In this document: positions 1 through 9,868 of the stretch, piece by piece
Position numbering within the stretch: the first letter of the stretch is position 1
Layout: each line of letters begins with the position of its first letter
Origin: Spirodela intermedia
Taxonomy: Eukaryota > Streptophyta > Magnoliopsida > Alismatales > Araceae
NCBI GenBank assembly: GCA_902729315.2
Contig: LR746274.1
Coordinates: 1,674,001-1,738,000 of the forward strand
Direction of reading: 5' to 3'
DNA length: 64,000 nucleotides
Position numbers and translations under genes: made by a program
The notes under the pieces: model-generated
Database searches by the model: none
What the model was told of the DNA's origin: nothing
The model's input: only the letters and a program-made list of their open reading frames with translations

Positions 1-2535
1 TGGACTGCCCGACCAATGGGGAGCCCTACAGAGTGTGAAATTGATACTATAAATAGCAACGACGCCTTGTGCTCCCCGACCGCACCGATCAAGGAGTTCG
101 ATATGCGGGTGCCTGTTGACTTATAGACACCGCCCTCGTCATCCTCGGCCTTAACGTATAGTCTTCCCGTAGTTGACCGGCGGCGAAGACCTCCCGCCAC
201 CTCCGCCCAACCCCCCCTTTTGAACAGGCAGCTAGCTGTGGAGGAAGACCTTTTGACTCCCAACGGTTCAAATTGACGAGGTCCAGTCAACCGAAGAAAC
301 GCGTATCTAGAAGTGTGAATATTTGAATAGTTTATAGCACATACTGTAGTCGCCCCCAACTTCAGGTCAACATGTTATTGGGGATACCAAGTCAACCCGC
401 GCCCACCGTACACGACGAGGATAAGATGTGGATCACCACCGATATCCTTTTCGCATTAAAATTTATTTCTATTATTAGGTCAGCCTTCACCTGTAGGCCG
501 CGTCTTCACGTGACAAAAATGGTAGAGTATATTATACTAATATTTTTTAGAAAATTACTTTTTTTAGAAAAAAAAAAGCATCGTGACGCTCTAGTAACCC
601 TTCATCTCTCTTTTGGGCCGGGCCTGCAAGGCCAGCCCATAGAAGTCCATTTTTGTCTAGGAGTTGGCCTCTTCATTCATTTTTTTCCAAAATAAGAAAA
701 TAATTTTTCTCTCGTAGAGTAAGCCAAAACCCATTTTCTAAAATATTTCTTTTTTAAATGACACAATTCGTCGATAAAAATATGCTAATATATAATAAAT
801 TTAATGTCGTGAAAGTAATGCAGTGGATCAGAGATAATACTTTGCTAAACAATGTCTATCAACGACTGCATATAAAAAAATCATGCGTGATACATCACAA
901 GTATTCTTGATTAATCTAGTCGATTCCTTTTTAGATGATGAAAAATAATAATAAATAAATGATACTACGATAAATCACAACAAAAAATCAATAAATATTT
1001 TATTGATTTGTAAATTAAAAAAACACACATCACGTCAACAAAATTGTCTTATAGATATACTGAAAAACTTTACTTAATAATATAAAGATACTACTAATAT
1101 ACTACTTAATAATAATATTAATATTAATAATATATAATTAATATTTAAAATAGACATTCCGTCCCATAAGCCACTTTGACTTTTCAAGAAAAAACCTCAT
1201 GGTTGTGGAAATCATAGGATGGTATCCATTCAGCAATTGATAAAATCATACACCAGCAAGAAGACAAGCTGCAAAATTATTGAAAGACCCCTCGATCACA
1301 CCAGAAGAAAATATTAATGGACCCCACAGTGAAGAGGTCCTTGCACAGCCTCCCTCAACAACAATGGAATCTTTTGGTGACATCTCACCATCTAAATCCC
1401 CAAAGATAGACGCCAATTTACAATATTTGAATCTTCCAACCACCACATGGCGTAGGAAGGCTGTCCTCATCAATCAATTCATCATATTATTATAATCCAT
1501 TTACACATTATACTATATTTAGATATTTGGAATGTTTACCACTTTTTTAACAATAACACCTAAAAGTCTGATAATTCTAAAATGGGTAAAGTCACGCATA
1601 AAGGGTTCTTCAAATCTTGAAGAATTTTTGTGACGTGGTCCCTTTTCCAGTGGGGAATTTTTCGAGCCCTGAAATTTTGTTATAATATTTTAAATAACCC
1701 CTGCCAAATTTTGAGTGAATCATGAGACCAAAAACTTTGGGACTTTTGCGTTGAGTTATCTTGTTGGGGTATGATTTATGGAGTGCAATCCCATATTTAC
1801 CCCTGCTCGTAGAATCCCCATCACCACTAAGTGGTGTACAGTTGGGTCATTTCACCTCATTCAAAGAGATGTGGCTAAACGTGATTCATTGATCTTAGAT
1901 CAAGGTCATCATTAGCTAATCTAATGGATGACCGTCTTTAAGACCCACCCAACGGCTCGGATCTGATTTCCGTTGTGGAGAGGAGATCTATGAACAAAGC
2001 CATGCTAAACTTGGTCAGGGAAAAGGAGCAAGATGTAATTTGCTTACTTTATAAGAATCGATATCAAAATATACCTTTATCAGGGCTTAAAATTAATAAA
2101 ATACACCGAGACGGGGGGAATAGGCAAGGAATCGCTTGCCGACAGGGAGAGGGGGAGCGGGCGTTGGGTCCATCTTTCCACGTGGACGAGGCAAGAAAGG
2201 CGTTTTTCTTAAAAACCCCACCCCGTCGGTGGGTTGCCAGATTCAAAAGACGTTAAAAGTTTCACTTTAAACCTCATTTAATAAATTAATAACATTAACA
2301 GTCAATTTCATACAACCCTATGATATGTACACACATCTAGGAACCAGCTCAATAATCGGAGGGTGTAAAAATAAATAAGGATAATAGGGGGGAAATGAGA
2401 AAACCGGAGCAATCATCTCCAGATTTCTTGATGCCCTGGTCTTTGCTTTTCCTCCTCCTCCGTGTCCAGATCTCCGCCCTCCTTCCTCCTTCCCAATTCC
2501 CTCGCCATAAATAACCATTGCAGTCTGTATCAGCT
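1..2535. other. AT-rich intergenic stretch, no gene recognised
   Basis: No convincing gene was found here. Open frames are short and have no family signature. Most of 540-1150 is very AT-rich, with poly-A, poly-T and TAATA-like runs. A 71-codon frame at 1280-1495 was looked at and left unassigned. The last few hundred bases lead into the first DUF3339 gene; a TATA-like CATAAATAA lies near 2505. Confidence 0.6.
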
Positions 2536-2539
2536 TCCC

Positions 2540-2590
<51 letters not shown>
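2536..2590 (+). repeat. (CT)n microsatellite in the leader of the first DUF3339 gene
   Basis: An almost uninterrupted CT dinucleotide run, broken by two TATC interruptions, ends about 90 bases before the ATG at 2679. It is followed by a GGC/GGT-rich stretch, so the run probably lies in the 5' leader or core promoter. Confidence 0.85.
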
Positions 2591-2591
<1 letters not shown>

Positions 2592-2678
2592 ACGGCGGTG
2601 GCGGTGGCGGCGGCGGCGGCGACGACGGCGGAGGGAGGAGCAGATTCAGAGGATCGGGAGTAGATTCGAGGAGGGGAG

Positions 2679-2891
2679 ATGGCGGACTGGGGACCGGTGT
2701 TCATCGCGGTGGTGCTCTTCATCCTGCTGACGCCGGGGCTGCTGATCCAGTTGCCGGGGAAGAGCAAGTTCGTGGAGTTCGGCAACTTTCAGACCAGCGG
2801 ACTGTCGATCATGATCCACGCAATCATCTACTTCGCCCTCATTGCCATCTTCCTGCTGGCGATCGGAGTCCACATGTACGTCGGCACATAG
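2679..2891 (+). CDS. DUF3339 family small membrane protein (copy 1)
   Basis: A 70-residue single-exon protein of the plant-specific DUF3339 family, whose biochemical role is unknown to me. It opens with the family hallmark MADWGPV, followed by a hydrophobic segment (about residues 7-24). A short polar loop carries VEFGNFQTSG. A second hydrophobic segment (about 45-66) ends at residue 70. The ATG at 2679 is chosen because the family always starts at this Met-Ala/Gly-Asp-Trp. It is the first of three same-strand copies within 3.2 kb. It is closest to copy 3 in the loop (QTSG in both), while copy 2 is more diverged. Family membership is secure; function is not inferred. Confidence 0.93.
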   Translation: MADWGPVFIAVVLFILLTPGLLIQLPGKSKFVEFGNFQTSGLSIMIHAIIYFALIAIFLLAIGVHMYVGT

Positions 2892-3811
2892 AGAGAGGGG
2901 TGATGCCCTAGAACACCCCCGGAAGAAGGGAGGTTTGCTGTAGTGAGGAGAGATCTGATTGGTTCTGTGCTTTACCTCGAATAAGTAACGAAATCTTAAG
3001 CAATCCTCGTCTGTGACGGCCTTCCTCGATCAATCTCCGTCTGTTTCTCCTTGTTCAGAGCAATCTTTCTGTTCTTGCTTGGTCCCAAGACTGGTTCCGA
3101 TCTGCTTTTCCCAAAGCAACATGGATTTTCTCAGTGGCTGGGTGGTGTGACCACAACCAGTTCCACCAACCCCACAAGAACATCCTGGCCGAATCCGTTC
3201 ATCCTTCCATACACTCCCTTCAGCGCGATTCCGTCAACAGCAGCAGAATTTTGCTGGTCATTTCTTCTGGTTGTGCAATCACAGTTACCATGATTATGGG
3301 GCAAGCTGACCCCATTTTCTTCTATATCATTTTATCTGGTGGTGGTGGTGGTGGTGGTGGTGTTCTTGCTTAGTATAACAGCCGAAGATGCTGCTGAGAG
3401 CTTCTGCAGCATGACTACGAATCTGCTCCCCATGGCCGATATTAATCATTTAATAATCTGACAATAATTGCTGCTAAGTGGGTCCGTACATCACCTGGGC
3501 TCTTCTCTTCGATGAGACCTGGTCGATTATCTCCCGGATCCTGTGATGAAATTAGGTCAACAACTGAGGGCTGACTTTGCTCTGCATGAAGTCAGCGGGA
3601 AGTCAGTGTATCGGGCCCATCTTCCAATGTATATGGCTCAAGGTCGAAGAATACTGACATTTAATCACAGATATTTTACAAGGAAGACTTGATAGAAGTG
3701 ATAGTTTCCATATGCCAAAAATTAAAAGACGAAATATTTTATGATTTGGATCCGACTCACCAGCCCAACTAATCCATATGAATATCACATATGTATAATA
3801 TTGTATTTATC

Positions 3812-3812
<1 letters not shown>

Positions 3813-3873
<61 letters not shown>
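3813..3873 (+). repeat. (GA)n microsatellite, about 30 units
   Basis: A perfect AG dinucleotide run of about 60 bases, roughly 390 bases upstream of the second DUF3339 start codon. It is among the longest pure dinucleotide tracts in the window. Confidence 0.95.
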
Positions 3874-3877
<4 letters not shown>

Positions 3878-3915
3878 AGACTACCTTGGGGAAATTTACT
3901 CGTCGTCGTCGGTCC

Positions 3916-3934
3916 CACGTGATACGGGCACGTG
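3916..3934. promoter_or_regulatory. Two G-boxes (CACGTG) 13 bp apart
   Basis: CACGTG occurs at 3916-3921 and again at 3929-3934, about 330 bases upstream of the second DUF3339 ATG. G-boxes are bound by bZIP and bHLH factors, and paired ACGT cores are typical of abscisic acid or light response promoters. Function here is inferred from the motif and its position only. Confidence 0.5.
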
Positions 3935-4257
3935 GCGTGATTACGACACCGTAACGACCATCCCCACTAGACGCAGAGAGTCCAATAAAGTTGAGATGAG
4001 GGGTGTATACGAAATAAAATTTGTTAACGAGGTCTGGATGCATATAAACAGTATTGAAGAGGGTGTGAGCGAAAACATACAACACCTTCGGGCCGTGGAT
4101 ATAAGCCGGGGTGTACGATATAAGCCGTCCCGTGAGAATCCCGCCAGTGGGCCGTGGATTTCTCTCGCTCTCGTCGTCCTGCACCTTCGGGCTACTGACT
4201 TGGAGAAGGAGCAGATCCGGCAGAGTTTCAGAGCGGAGAGAGAGAGAGGGAAGGGAG

Positions 4258-4467
4258 ATGGCGGACTGGGGGCCGGTGGTGGTGGGGGTGGTGCTGTTCG
4301 TGCTGCTATCGCCGGGACTGCTGTTCACCTTCCCAGGAAACGATCGGCGGGTGGAGTTCGGAAGCTACAGCACCAACGGGAAGGCCGTCGTCATCCATAC
4401 CCTCATCTTCTTCGGCCTCTACACCTTATTCACCCTCGCCATCGACATACACCTCTACGCTGGCTAG
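4258..4467 (+). CDS. DUF3339 family small membrane protein (copy 2)
   Basis: A 69-residue single-exon DUF3339 protein beginning MADWGPVVVGVV. It has the same plan as its neighbours: a first hydrophobic segment (about 6-24), the polar loop RRVEFGSYSTNGK, and a second hydrophobic segment ending in YAG. It is the most diverged of the three copies. The loop has ND in place of GK/GT before the VEFG motif, the second helix carries FFGLYTLFTLAID instead of YFAL(I/V)A, and the FQLPG turn reads FTFPG. A GA-rich leader abuts the ATG (4237-4257). Upstream ATGs in other frames were passed over because only this one gives the family start. Confidence 0.92.
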   Translation: MADWGPVVVGVVLFVLLSPGLLFTFPGNDRRVEFGSYSTNGKAVVIHTLIFFGLYTLFTLAIDIHLYAG

Positions 4468-5649
4468 GTCTCCCCGATCCTCCCTCTCTTCTCTCTCCAC
4501 ACTGGAATTTCTCTTTCCATCCTTTGTGTTACAGTCCTCCCTTCTCTCTCTACACTGGAGTGTCTCTTCCATACTGTGTTACAGTCCTCTCTCTCTCTCT
4601 CTCTCTAGAGATTAATCCTTCATCTTTGTGATCCAGTTTTCTCTCTCTCTATCTCTCTCTTGGATTTTCTCCGCTGATCCTCGTGTTGTGTCGTCTTCAT
4701 CTTTTTTTCCTCTCATCGGAAACAGATGATTGTCGGTGAGGTAAGGTTGTCCATCTGCCATGGAATTAATCAGGCTGAATTCTGTTTCGGGGGGAGGAAT
4801 GCCGAGGAAATCTCATCCTCAATACTCCGGCAAATCTAACCGGTAATTCTCGCTGTCTTCTCCCATACATCTCGAACCTCGTGTATGGCCAGGTATTTCG
4901 CTTGGTGTTCATCGCCCTGGTCATGATTTCTCCTCTTTTCTCGCGCCTGTATTTTTCTGAAGAAGTCAATGAAATCTGTTCGAATCAGAGCATACGGAAG
5001 ACCTGCTTCGATGGCAATCTTGTGAGCTCGCGCATCTAAATCATGTCCTTACAGAAGAATAAGAAAAATAAAGTCAAACTTGATTCGTTCTCAACCTCAG
5101 ATCCCATTTTCTTGTCACGGGGTGAGCCGCCAAAGCAACAGCCCTCTCTCTCTCTCTCTCTTTCTCCCCCCCCAATTATTGTCAATCATCCAGTAGTCGG
5201 TGGAATTCTTCCTCCTCTTTTCGAACTAATTCACACAGAAGCTTCCTAACATGGCCCAGCGGGTTGCTCATGGGCGGCCCAGCCATGGCCACCGCCCCTC
5301 TCTCTCTCTCTCTATTAATGGCAGAAAAATGAGCATGAAAAGATCGGGGGGAGTTCACAAAACTTTCCTCCCGAAGGAGGAATTCGAATCGACCGCCATT
5401 ACCGGCCACGGGGACGACATTGAATGCCAGAAACGAGAAGCAGAGAGAGAGAGAGAGAGAGAAGGAGAGGAGAGCTCACTGCCAATGGCGAGCCTGAGAT
5501 CCCTCCAACGCAGCCACGCGTCCGCCTCTCAGCCCCCCCTCCCTCCTCCTCGAGATCCGAAGCCGCTCCTCCCTGCACATATAAAGGTGCTCCTCCGTTA
5601 GATACAAAGAGAGAAAAGAGAAGAGGGAAAATAGAAGAGAGAGAGAGAG
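4468..5649. other. Spacer between DUF3339 copies 2 and 3
   Basis: Holds CT-rich 3' sequence (4468-4670), a CT tract near 5143-5165, and a GA tract at 5443-5463. No gene was recognised. Confidence 0.7.
5580..5586 (+). promoter_or_regulatory. Likely TATA box of DUF3339 copy 3
   Basis: TATAAAG lies 64 bases before the ATG at 5650, in otherwise GC-rich sequence. That would place transcription start about 35 bases before the ATG and give a very short leader made mostly of GA repeats. Confidence 0.55.
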
Positions 5650-5859
5650 ATGGGGGATTGGGGCCCGGTGGTTATAGCGGTGGTGCTGTTCGTATTGCTG
5701 ACGCCGGGTCTGCTGTTCCAGTTGCCGGGGACGGGGAGGCTGGTGGAGTTCGGGAACCTGCAGACCAGCGGCGTCTCCATCCTCGTCCACAGCATCATCT
5801 ACTTCGCCCTCGTCGCCGTCTTCCTCATCGCCATTGGCGTCCACATCACCACCGGCTGA
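5650..5859 (+). CDS. DUF3339 family small membrane protein (copy 3)
   Basis: A 69-residue single-exon protein starting MGDWGPVVIAVVLFV, with the DUF3339 pattern of two hydrophobic segments around a conserved loop (VEFGNLQTSG). It differs from copy 1 mainly by conservative changes, so copies 1 and 3 look like the closest pair although copy 2 lies between them. A (GA)n leader runs straight into the start codon. The ATG is fixed by the family's invariant N-terminus. Confidence 0.93.
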   Translation: MGDWGPVVIAVVLFVLLTPGLLFQLPGTGRLVEFGNLQTSGVSILVHSIIYFALVAVFLIAIGVHITTG

Positions 5860-6646
5860 CTCCGACGCCCTGACCGATCTCCCCTCCTCCCCCCTCCGGG
5901 AAGGAGGACGAGGAGAGAGGTGGGCGGCGGCTCGTCCCCTCCCGTCGCCAATACAGTTCTTCTAGGGTTGCAGATTCTCGGTGTAGCTCCGATGGTTCAG
6001 TAGTTCGATTTCCGTTTCCGATTCTCACTCCAAAGCTTCATCATCGTCACCTTCTGCTCTTCCACTTCTTCAATGCCATTATCGATGCCATTCAACAAAA
6101 TCACAATATACAACCATCTCGATATAGTTTTATCAGATATCTATATCTATTTAAAATAACTGAGCATCGGGTGAGATGATAAACGGAGCATCATATTATC
6201 ATTGATCTTATGCGGCAGTTACAGATTTATGTAACATTTGGGTGACTAGTAGACAACAAGTTTTGGGGGAAGGAGTTCTTATCAGATTCACTCTGTTCCA
6301 TTCCGAATCCGATCTATTTACATCAGTCTGAGGCAAAGCGGCCTGCAAGAAGAAAAAAGAAGAAGAAATAGAATGGCTGTGTAAGACAGGGGCTGCGAGA
6401 TAAATGGAAATTAAAAAAAAAAAAAAATGGAAAAGGAGGAAGCCCGTGGAGAAGTGATCATCGCATTTAGTTTCTCAGATACCAAAATAAGTAAATACCA
6501 GCAACAATAAATATGATTTAAAGCGAAAGAAATAATAATTATTGATCCTGCTATACAGCAATGGGTGCTTACGGATGCGAATATCAACATGAGAATAACA
6601 AAATAAACCAAACGACAAAGAAAATACTGAATTTTTTTTGGTTTTA
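5860..6646. other. Intergenic, no gene recognised
   Basis: AT-rich sequence downstream of the DUF3339 cluster, with a poly-A run near 6413-6426. Nothing further was seen. Confidence 0.6.
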
Positions 6647-6904
6647 ATGATTCCGAGGAGGGGGATGGTACATGAGGAAATTTTTGATGAGATACTGAAG
6701 CGTTTAGATGCATCACAAAAATATTTGGGCTACAACGGGCTAGTTCAGTTCTTGGAAGATATAGCCGAAGAGATGAGAGCCAATGACATCCAGAGCAATT
6801 TGGAGTATTTAATCAAATGGGTGCAATCTCAGAAAAGATATCGAAGATCGGAGGTTGTCGAGGAAACTGTTCATCAGTGCAAAGGCCTTTTGAATGATGA
6901 TTAA
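6647..6904 (+). CDS. Unassigned 85-residue ORF
   Basis: An intact ATG-to-TAA frame whose product I do not recognise. It is hydrophilic and looks helical: an acidic start (VHEEIFDEILKRL), then YNGLVQFLEDIAEEM, then LEYLIKWVQSQKRYRRS, ending in LLNDD. Amino-acid use resembles a real protein more than chance AT-rich translation, and Leu/Ile spacing suggests three or four amphipathic helices. There is no signal peptide or membrane segment. It sits alone in intergenic DNA downstream of the minus-strand membrane protein gene. An A-rich run (6968-6979) follows the stop, so a retrocopy, an exon of an unrecognised gene, or a relic all remain possible. Confidence 0.35.
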   Translation: MIPRRGMVHEEIFDEILKRLDASQKYLGYNGLVQFLEDIAEEMRANDIQSNLEYLIKWVQSQKRYRRSEVVEETVHQCKGLLNDD

Positions 6905-8340
6905 GCATACTCAGTGACGTACTTTCATAATATAAACAATAATCGAATGATCCAAGAAAAGTTTTTTAAAAAAAAAAACCACCTTGATGTTCAGATTTCA
7001 GTAGGAAAAAACCCTAAATGACAACTTAAGGGATGAGATACGCTTCCTGTGATCAAAGACAGTATGATGTCTCAAGAACATGAAGAAAAAGTGCAGAGAT
7101 CACCGGTGATTACACTGATTCTATCACATCTGGCCCTCGAGCTTTTTTGCCACACATGAAACAATTTACCAAACTAAAAATAAATAAAAATAAAAATAAT
7201 AGATCCAAAATGGTTTCCCCTGAGTTGATCATACATACTCTGTACACAGCTAAAAACTATTCACGGTAATTATTCAATTCAATTTGACATCATCGAACAG
7301 TGAGTGGACAGCGAGGAAGATATGAAGATAAAATTAATATCCAAAGCAGCCCCCAGTGGGAGAAAATACGAGGATGATTTCCTATGAGAATCCATCAATT
7401 GAATGCTAAAACAAGTTATCAACATCACAGCAATGGACAGTGAATTAAAACGAGGGAAATAAATCAAGTCTCCAACTGCCACCCGAGTCCAATAAGAGAA
7501 GAAAAGATGCATGTGCACTCATCAAATTGGCCACCCAGAAGTTTAAATGGACGAAGGTTCTACCTTACTCTTACTGCTGGCTACAAACAAAGCATAAACA
7601 GGATAAAAATAGATTGCACGAACAGAATTTATTTGAGGAGTTCAGCAGAAGAAGAAGATAGAAGTCGTCGAGTGAGGTAGCCAAAAGACTCAGCAGGGAT
7701 AAATTTTGATCTATCTTGAGAGGAGCGTGTTGTGACTTCCTCTTCTGAAGGTTTAAAAGTTCGTTCAAAATATACCTGTTGAAGAGTTAATGTGGAAAAT
7801 TTTCTAAATTGAGAAGTTTTCCAAAGAAAATATAAGGTGTTATGTCCTTTGTCCTTTGACAAGCTCACATCCGTACTTTGATCTCAAATGGTTAAACAAC
7901 GAAACCTTCCATTTTTAGCGGGGAAAACTATAACAGTAGTCTTGTAATAAACAGAGAATTTGAGTTGGGGTTTGAGTCTTCCGTTCATATAATTTTTCAA
8001 TTATTCTTCGATACTTCATCCTATGGGAAAATGGAGGTGGTGAATAGATTAATTGATCCAAATGCACGCCTATTTGATGATTTTATGAAGAAATTAATCC
8101 CCAATTCTGTCAGGATCACAAATATCATAAGTTTGTTCACATTCCCCTGACAAGTGTGAAATAATACAGAGAAAAAATAACAGGAATCTTTTTTCACGCT
8201 CAACAGGAAATTTTGTCGGCATCATGGGGAATATAACACAATCGAAAGACGAGGTTATCCCGTTCCAGAGGTTTTCAATGGCAAAATAAGACAAAGGATA
8301 GAAAACAGACTCTGATTCAGCAACACGTGCGCGGTCTTAC
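6905..8340. other. 3' part or flank of the minus-strand membrane protein gene
   Basis: AT-rich sequence without a recognised independent gene. A good acceptor on the minus strand at 7776-7777 (CAACAG just before 7775) could be spliced to the exon at 8341-8728. If so, the rest down to about 7000 would be 3' untranslated. A minus-strand open stretch at 7629-7775 is not matched to any family. Confidence 0.4.
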
Positions 8341-8728
8341 CTGACACTTCCTTTCGTGGGGTTCTTTGGAACACAGGAGTGGGGCAAAGAACCGACCAGC
8401 CCAGCGCTGACAGGTACGAAACAATCCCACAAAAAAATAGGAACATCGCCATCCCAATGACCCAAGGCATCAGCATGAATCCAAGCACAAAAGTCGCAGA
8501 CCCGCTCAGCATCAGCGCAACCGATATCCCCAGCATCAAAGATAGGAACTCCGTGGGGGACATCCGCTGTTGTCTATCCCCGGGCTCGGCCGACGACACC
8601 GGTCTGTTCCCCTGTGCAGAGCGGAGACGCCCCGAGTTCCCTGGGACCAGTTGACTTGGGGACCGCAGCATGCCGAGAACGATCGCGCATAACTCGTAGA
8701 GCACGGATTGCTCCTCCCGCTCTCCCAT
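8341..8728 (-). CDS. Small plant membrane protein with two hydrophobic helices, main coding exon
   Basis: The exon encodes 129 residues from ATG 8728 (MGEREEQSVLYELCAIVL). The N-terminus is a cytosol-like region with an acidic start and YELC motif. After a polar linker comes SPTEFLSLMLGISVALML, then two closely spaced hydrophobic segments (about residues 55-75 and 78-100), then a short tail ending RKEVSG. The overall plan matches a conserved but uncharacterised plant transmembrane protein family. A strong donor (GTAAG) follows at 8340. Splicing to the acceptor before 7775 would add only two or three residues before TGA at 7765-7767 and give about 132 residues. Reading through the donor instead ends at 8255. 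The 3' end is therefore uncertain. It is head to head with the GAMMACAL gene. Confidence 0.65.
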
Positions 8729-9545
8729 GTCCGAGAGACCAGAGAATCCCACAAAAACTCAGAACCCTAGGGAAAACCTTGAGACGGATGAGTGGAAGGA
8801 CGCGAAGAAGCGGCGGGACCTATCTCTTCTCCCGCCACGATCGGATATGCGACGTTCGATGCATCTCAATCGAACACGAAATCGCTCGAAACCTCGCGTC
8901 GTCTCCCCCCCCTCAGCGCCCCCTGCCTGCCACGCCTCTGGAAGGTCTGGGGAGAGCAGAGATCGACCTCGGATTCGTGAGGAAGAAGGCTCCCTCCTTC
9001 CTCCACCTCCAAGCTTCGTAGAGGAGCCGCAGTTTAAATACACACGCCACGCAAGTAAATAAATAATATATATAAATATCATGTACATCAATTTTTTTAG
9101 ACATATGCTCATCATTATATTTGGATAATGACGTGCTAACTGCATGTTTACCTTGTTCATAATTAGTTGCTAACCATATATATCATTAATGGATTTATTA
9201 ATTCATTTACTGATCAGTGGTGTCAAGTAAAACCAATCGTTTAACACGTGGTCTTTTGTTAGAATTTAAAATCACAGTATTTAAATGAATTTATTCTTTT
9301 TTATTTTTTAATAAAATAAACCGTATAAAATAAAAAATATATAAATCGGAGGTCTCTATCCTATGCTAGAAGAATATTTGCCAATATAGCGTGTAGGGCT
9401 CACCAATGTGATTATTAATTTTATTTTTTTCTAAATTAATATGGATATGCTAACTCAATCATATATTTTTTCCGATTTTTAAAAATAGTTTTTTGGATGC
9501 CCAATCACAAAACCACGTGGTTGGCTCCGATTGGACCAGCCCAAC

Positions 9546-9594
<49 letters not shown>

Positions 9595-9868
9595 AGATGA
9601 TTATTGATTATATATATAATTAAACACTAAAATTTATCGAATTTTTTGCGGGGTATAAATTATAAATTATGAAAATTAAAGTGGGGTTGTTTTTAGGGGG
9701 AGGAGACTGGTATTGGTTAGGCTGCACGCGGATCGCACGTGCGAGGTATACACAGGGTTCATCCGCACGTGCTCACTCCCCTTTAAGCTGCAAGAAGCTA
9801 TTCTTTGTGGTTCGTCTCCGTCTGAGACTCCGCCGCCGTCGGAGGGTGAAGAGTTGGAAGGGAGGAAG
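8729..9868. promoter_or_regulatory. Shared spacer of two divergent genes
   Basis: Separates the minus-strand membrane protein start (8728) from the GAMMACAL start (9869). The left part to about 9020 is GC-rich and the centre is AT-rich. It contains a (GA)n tract at 9549-9590 and an ACGTGG core near 9513. It presumably holds both promoters. No coding region was recognised. Confidence 0.5.

Larger units (their letters stand above)
2892..4257. other. Intergenic spacer between DUF3339 copies 1 and 2
   Basis: Contains the 3' end of copy 1, a (GGT)n run at about 3340-3361, a long (GA)n tract at 3813-3873, and a G-box pair just before the second copy. No coding region was recognised. Confidence 0.7.
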
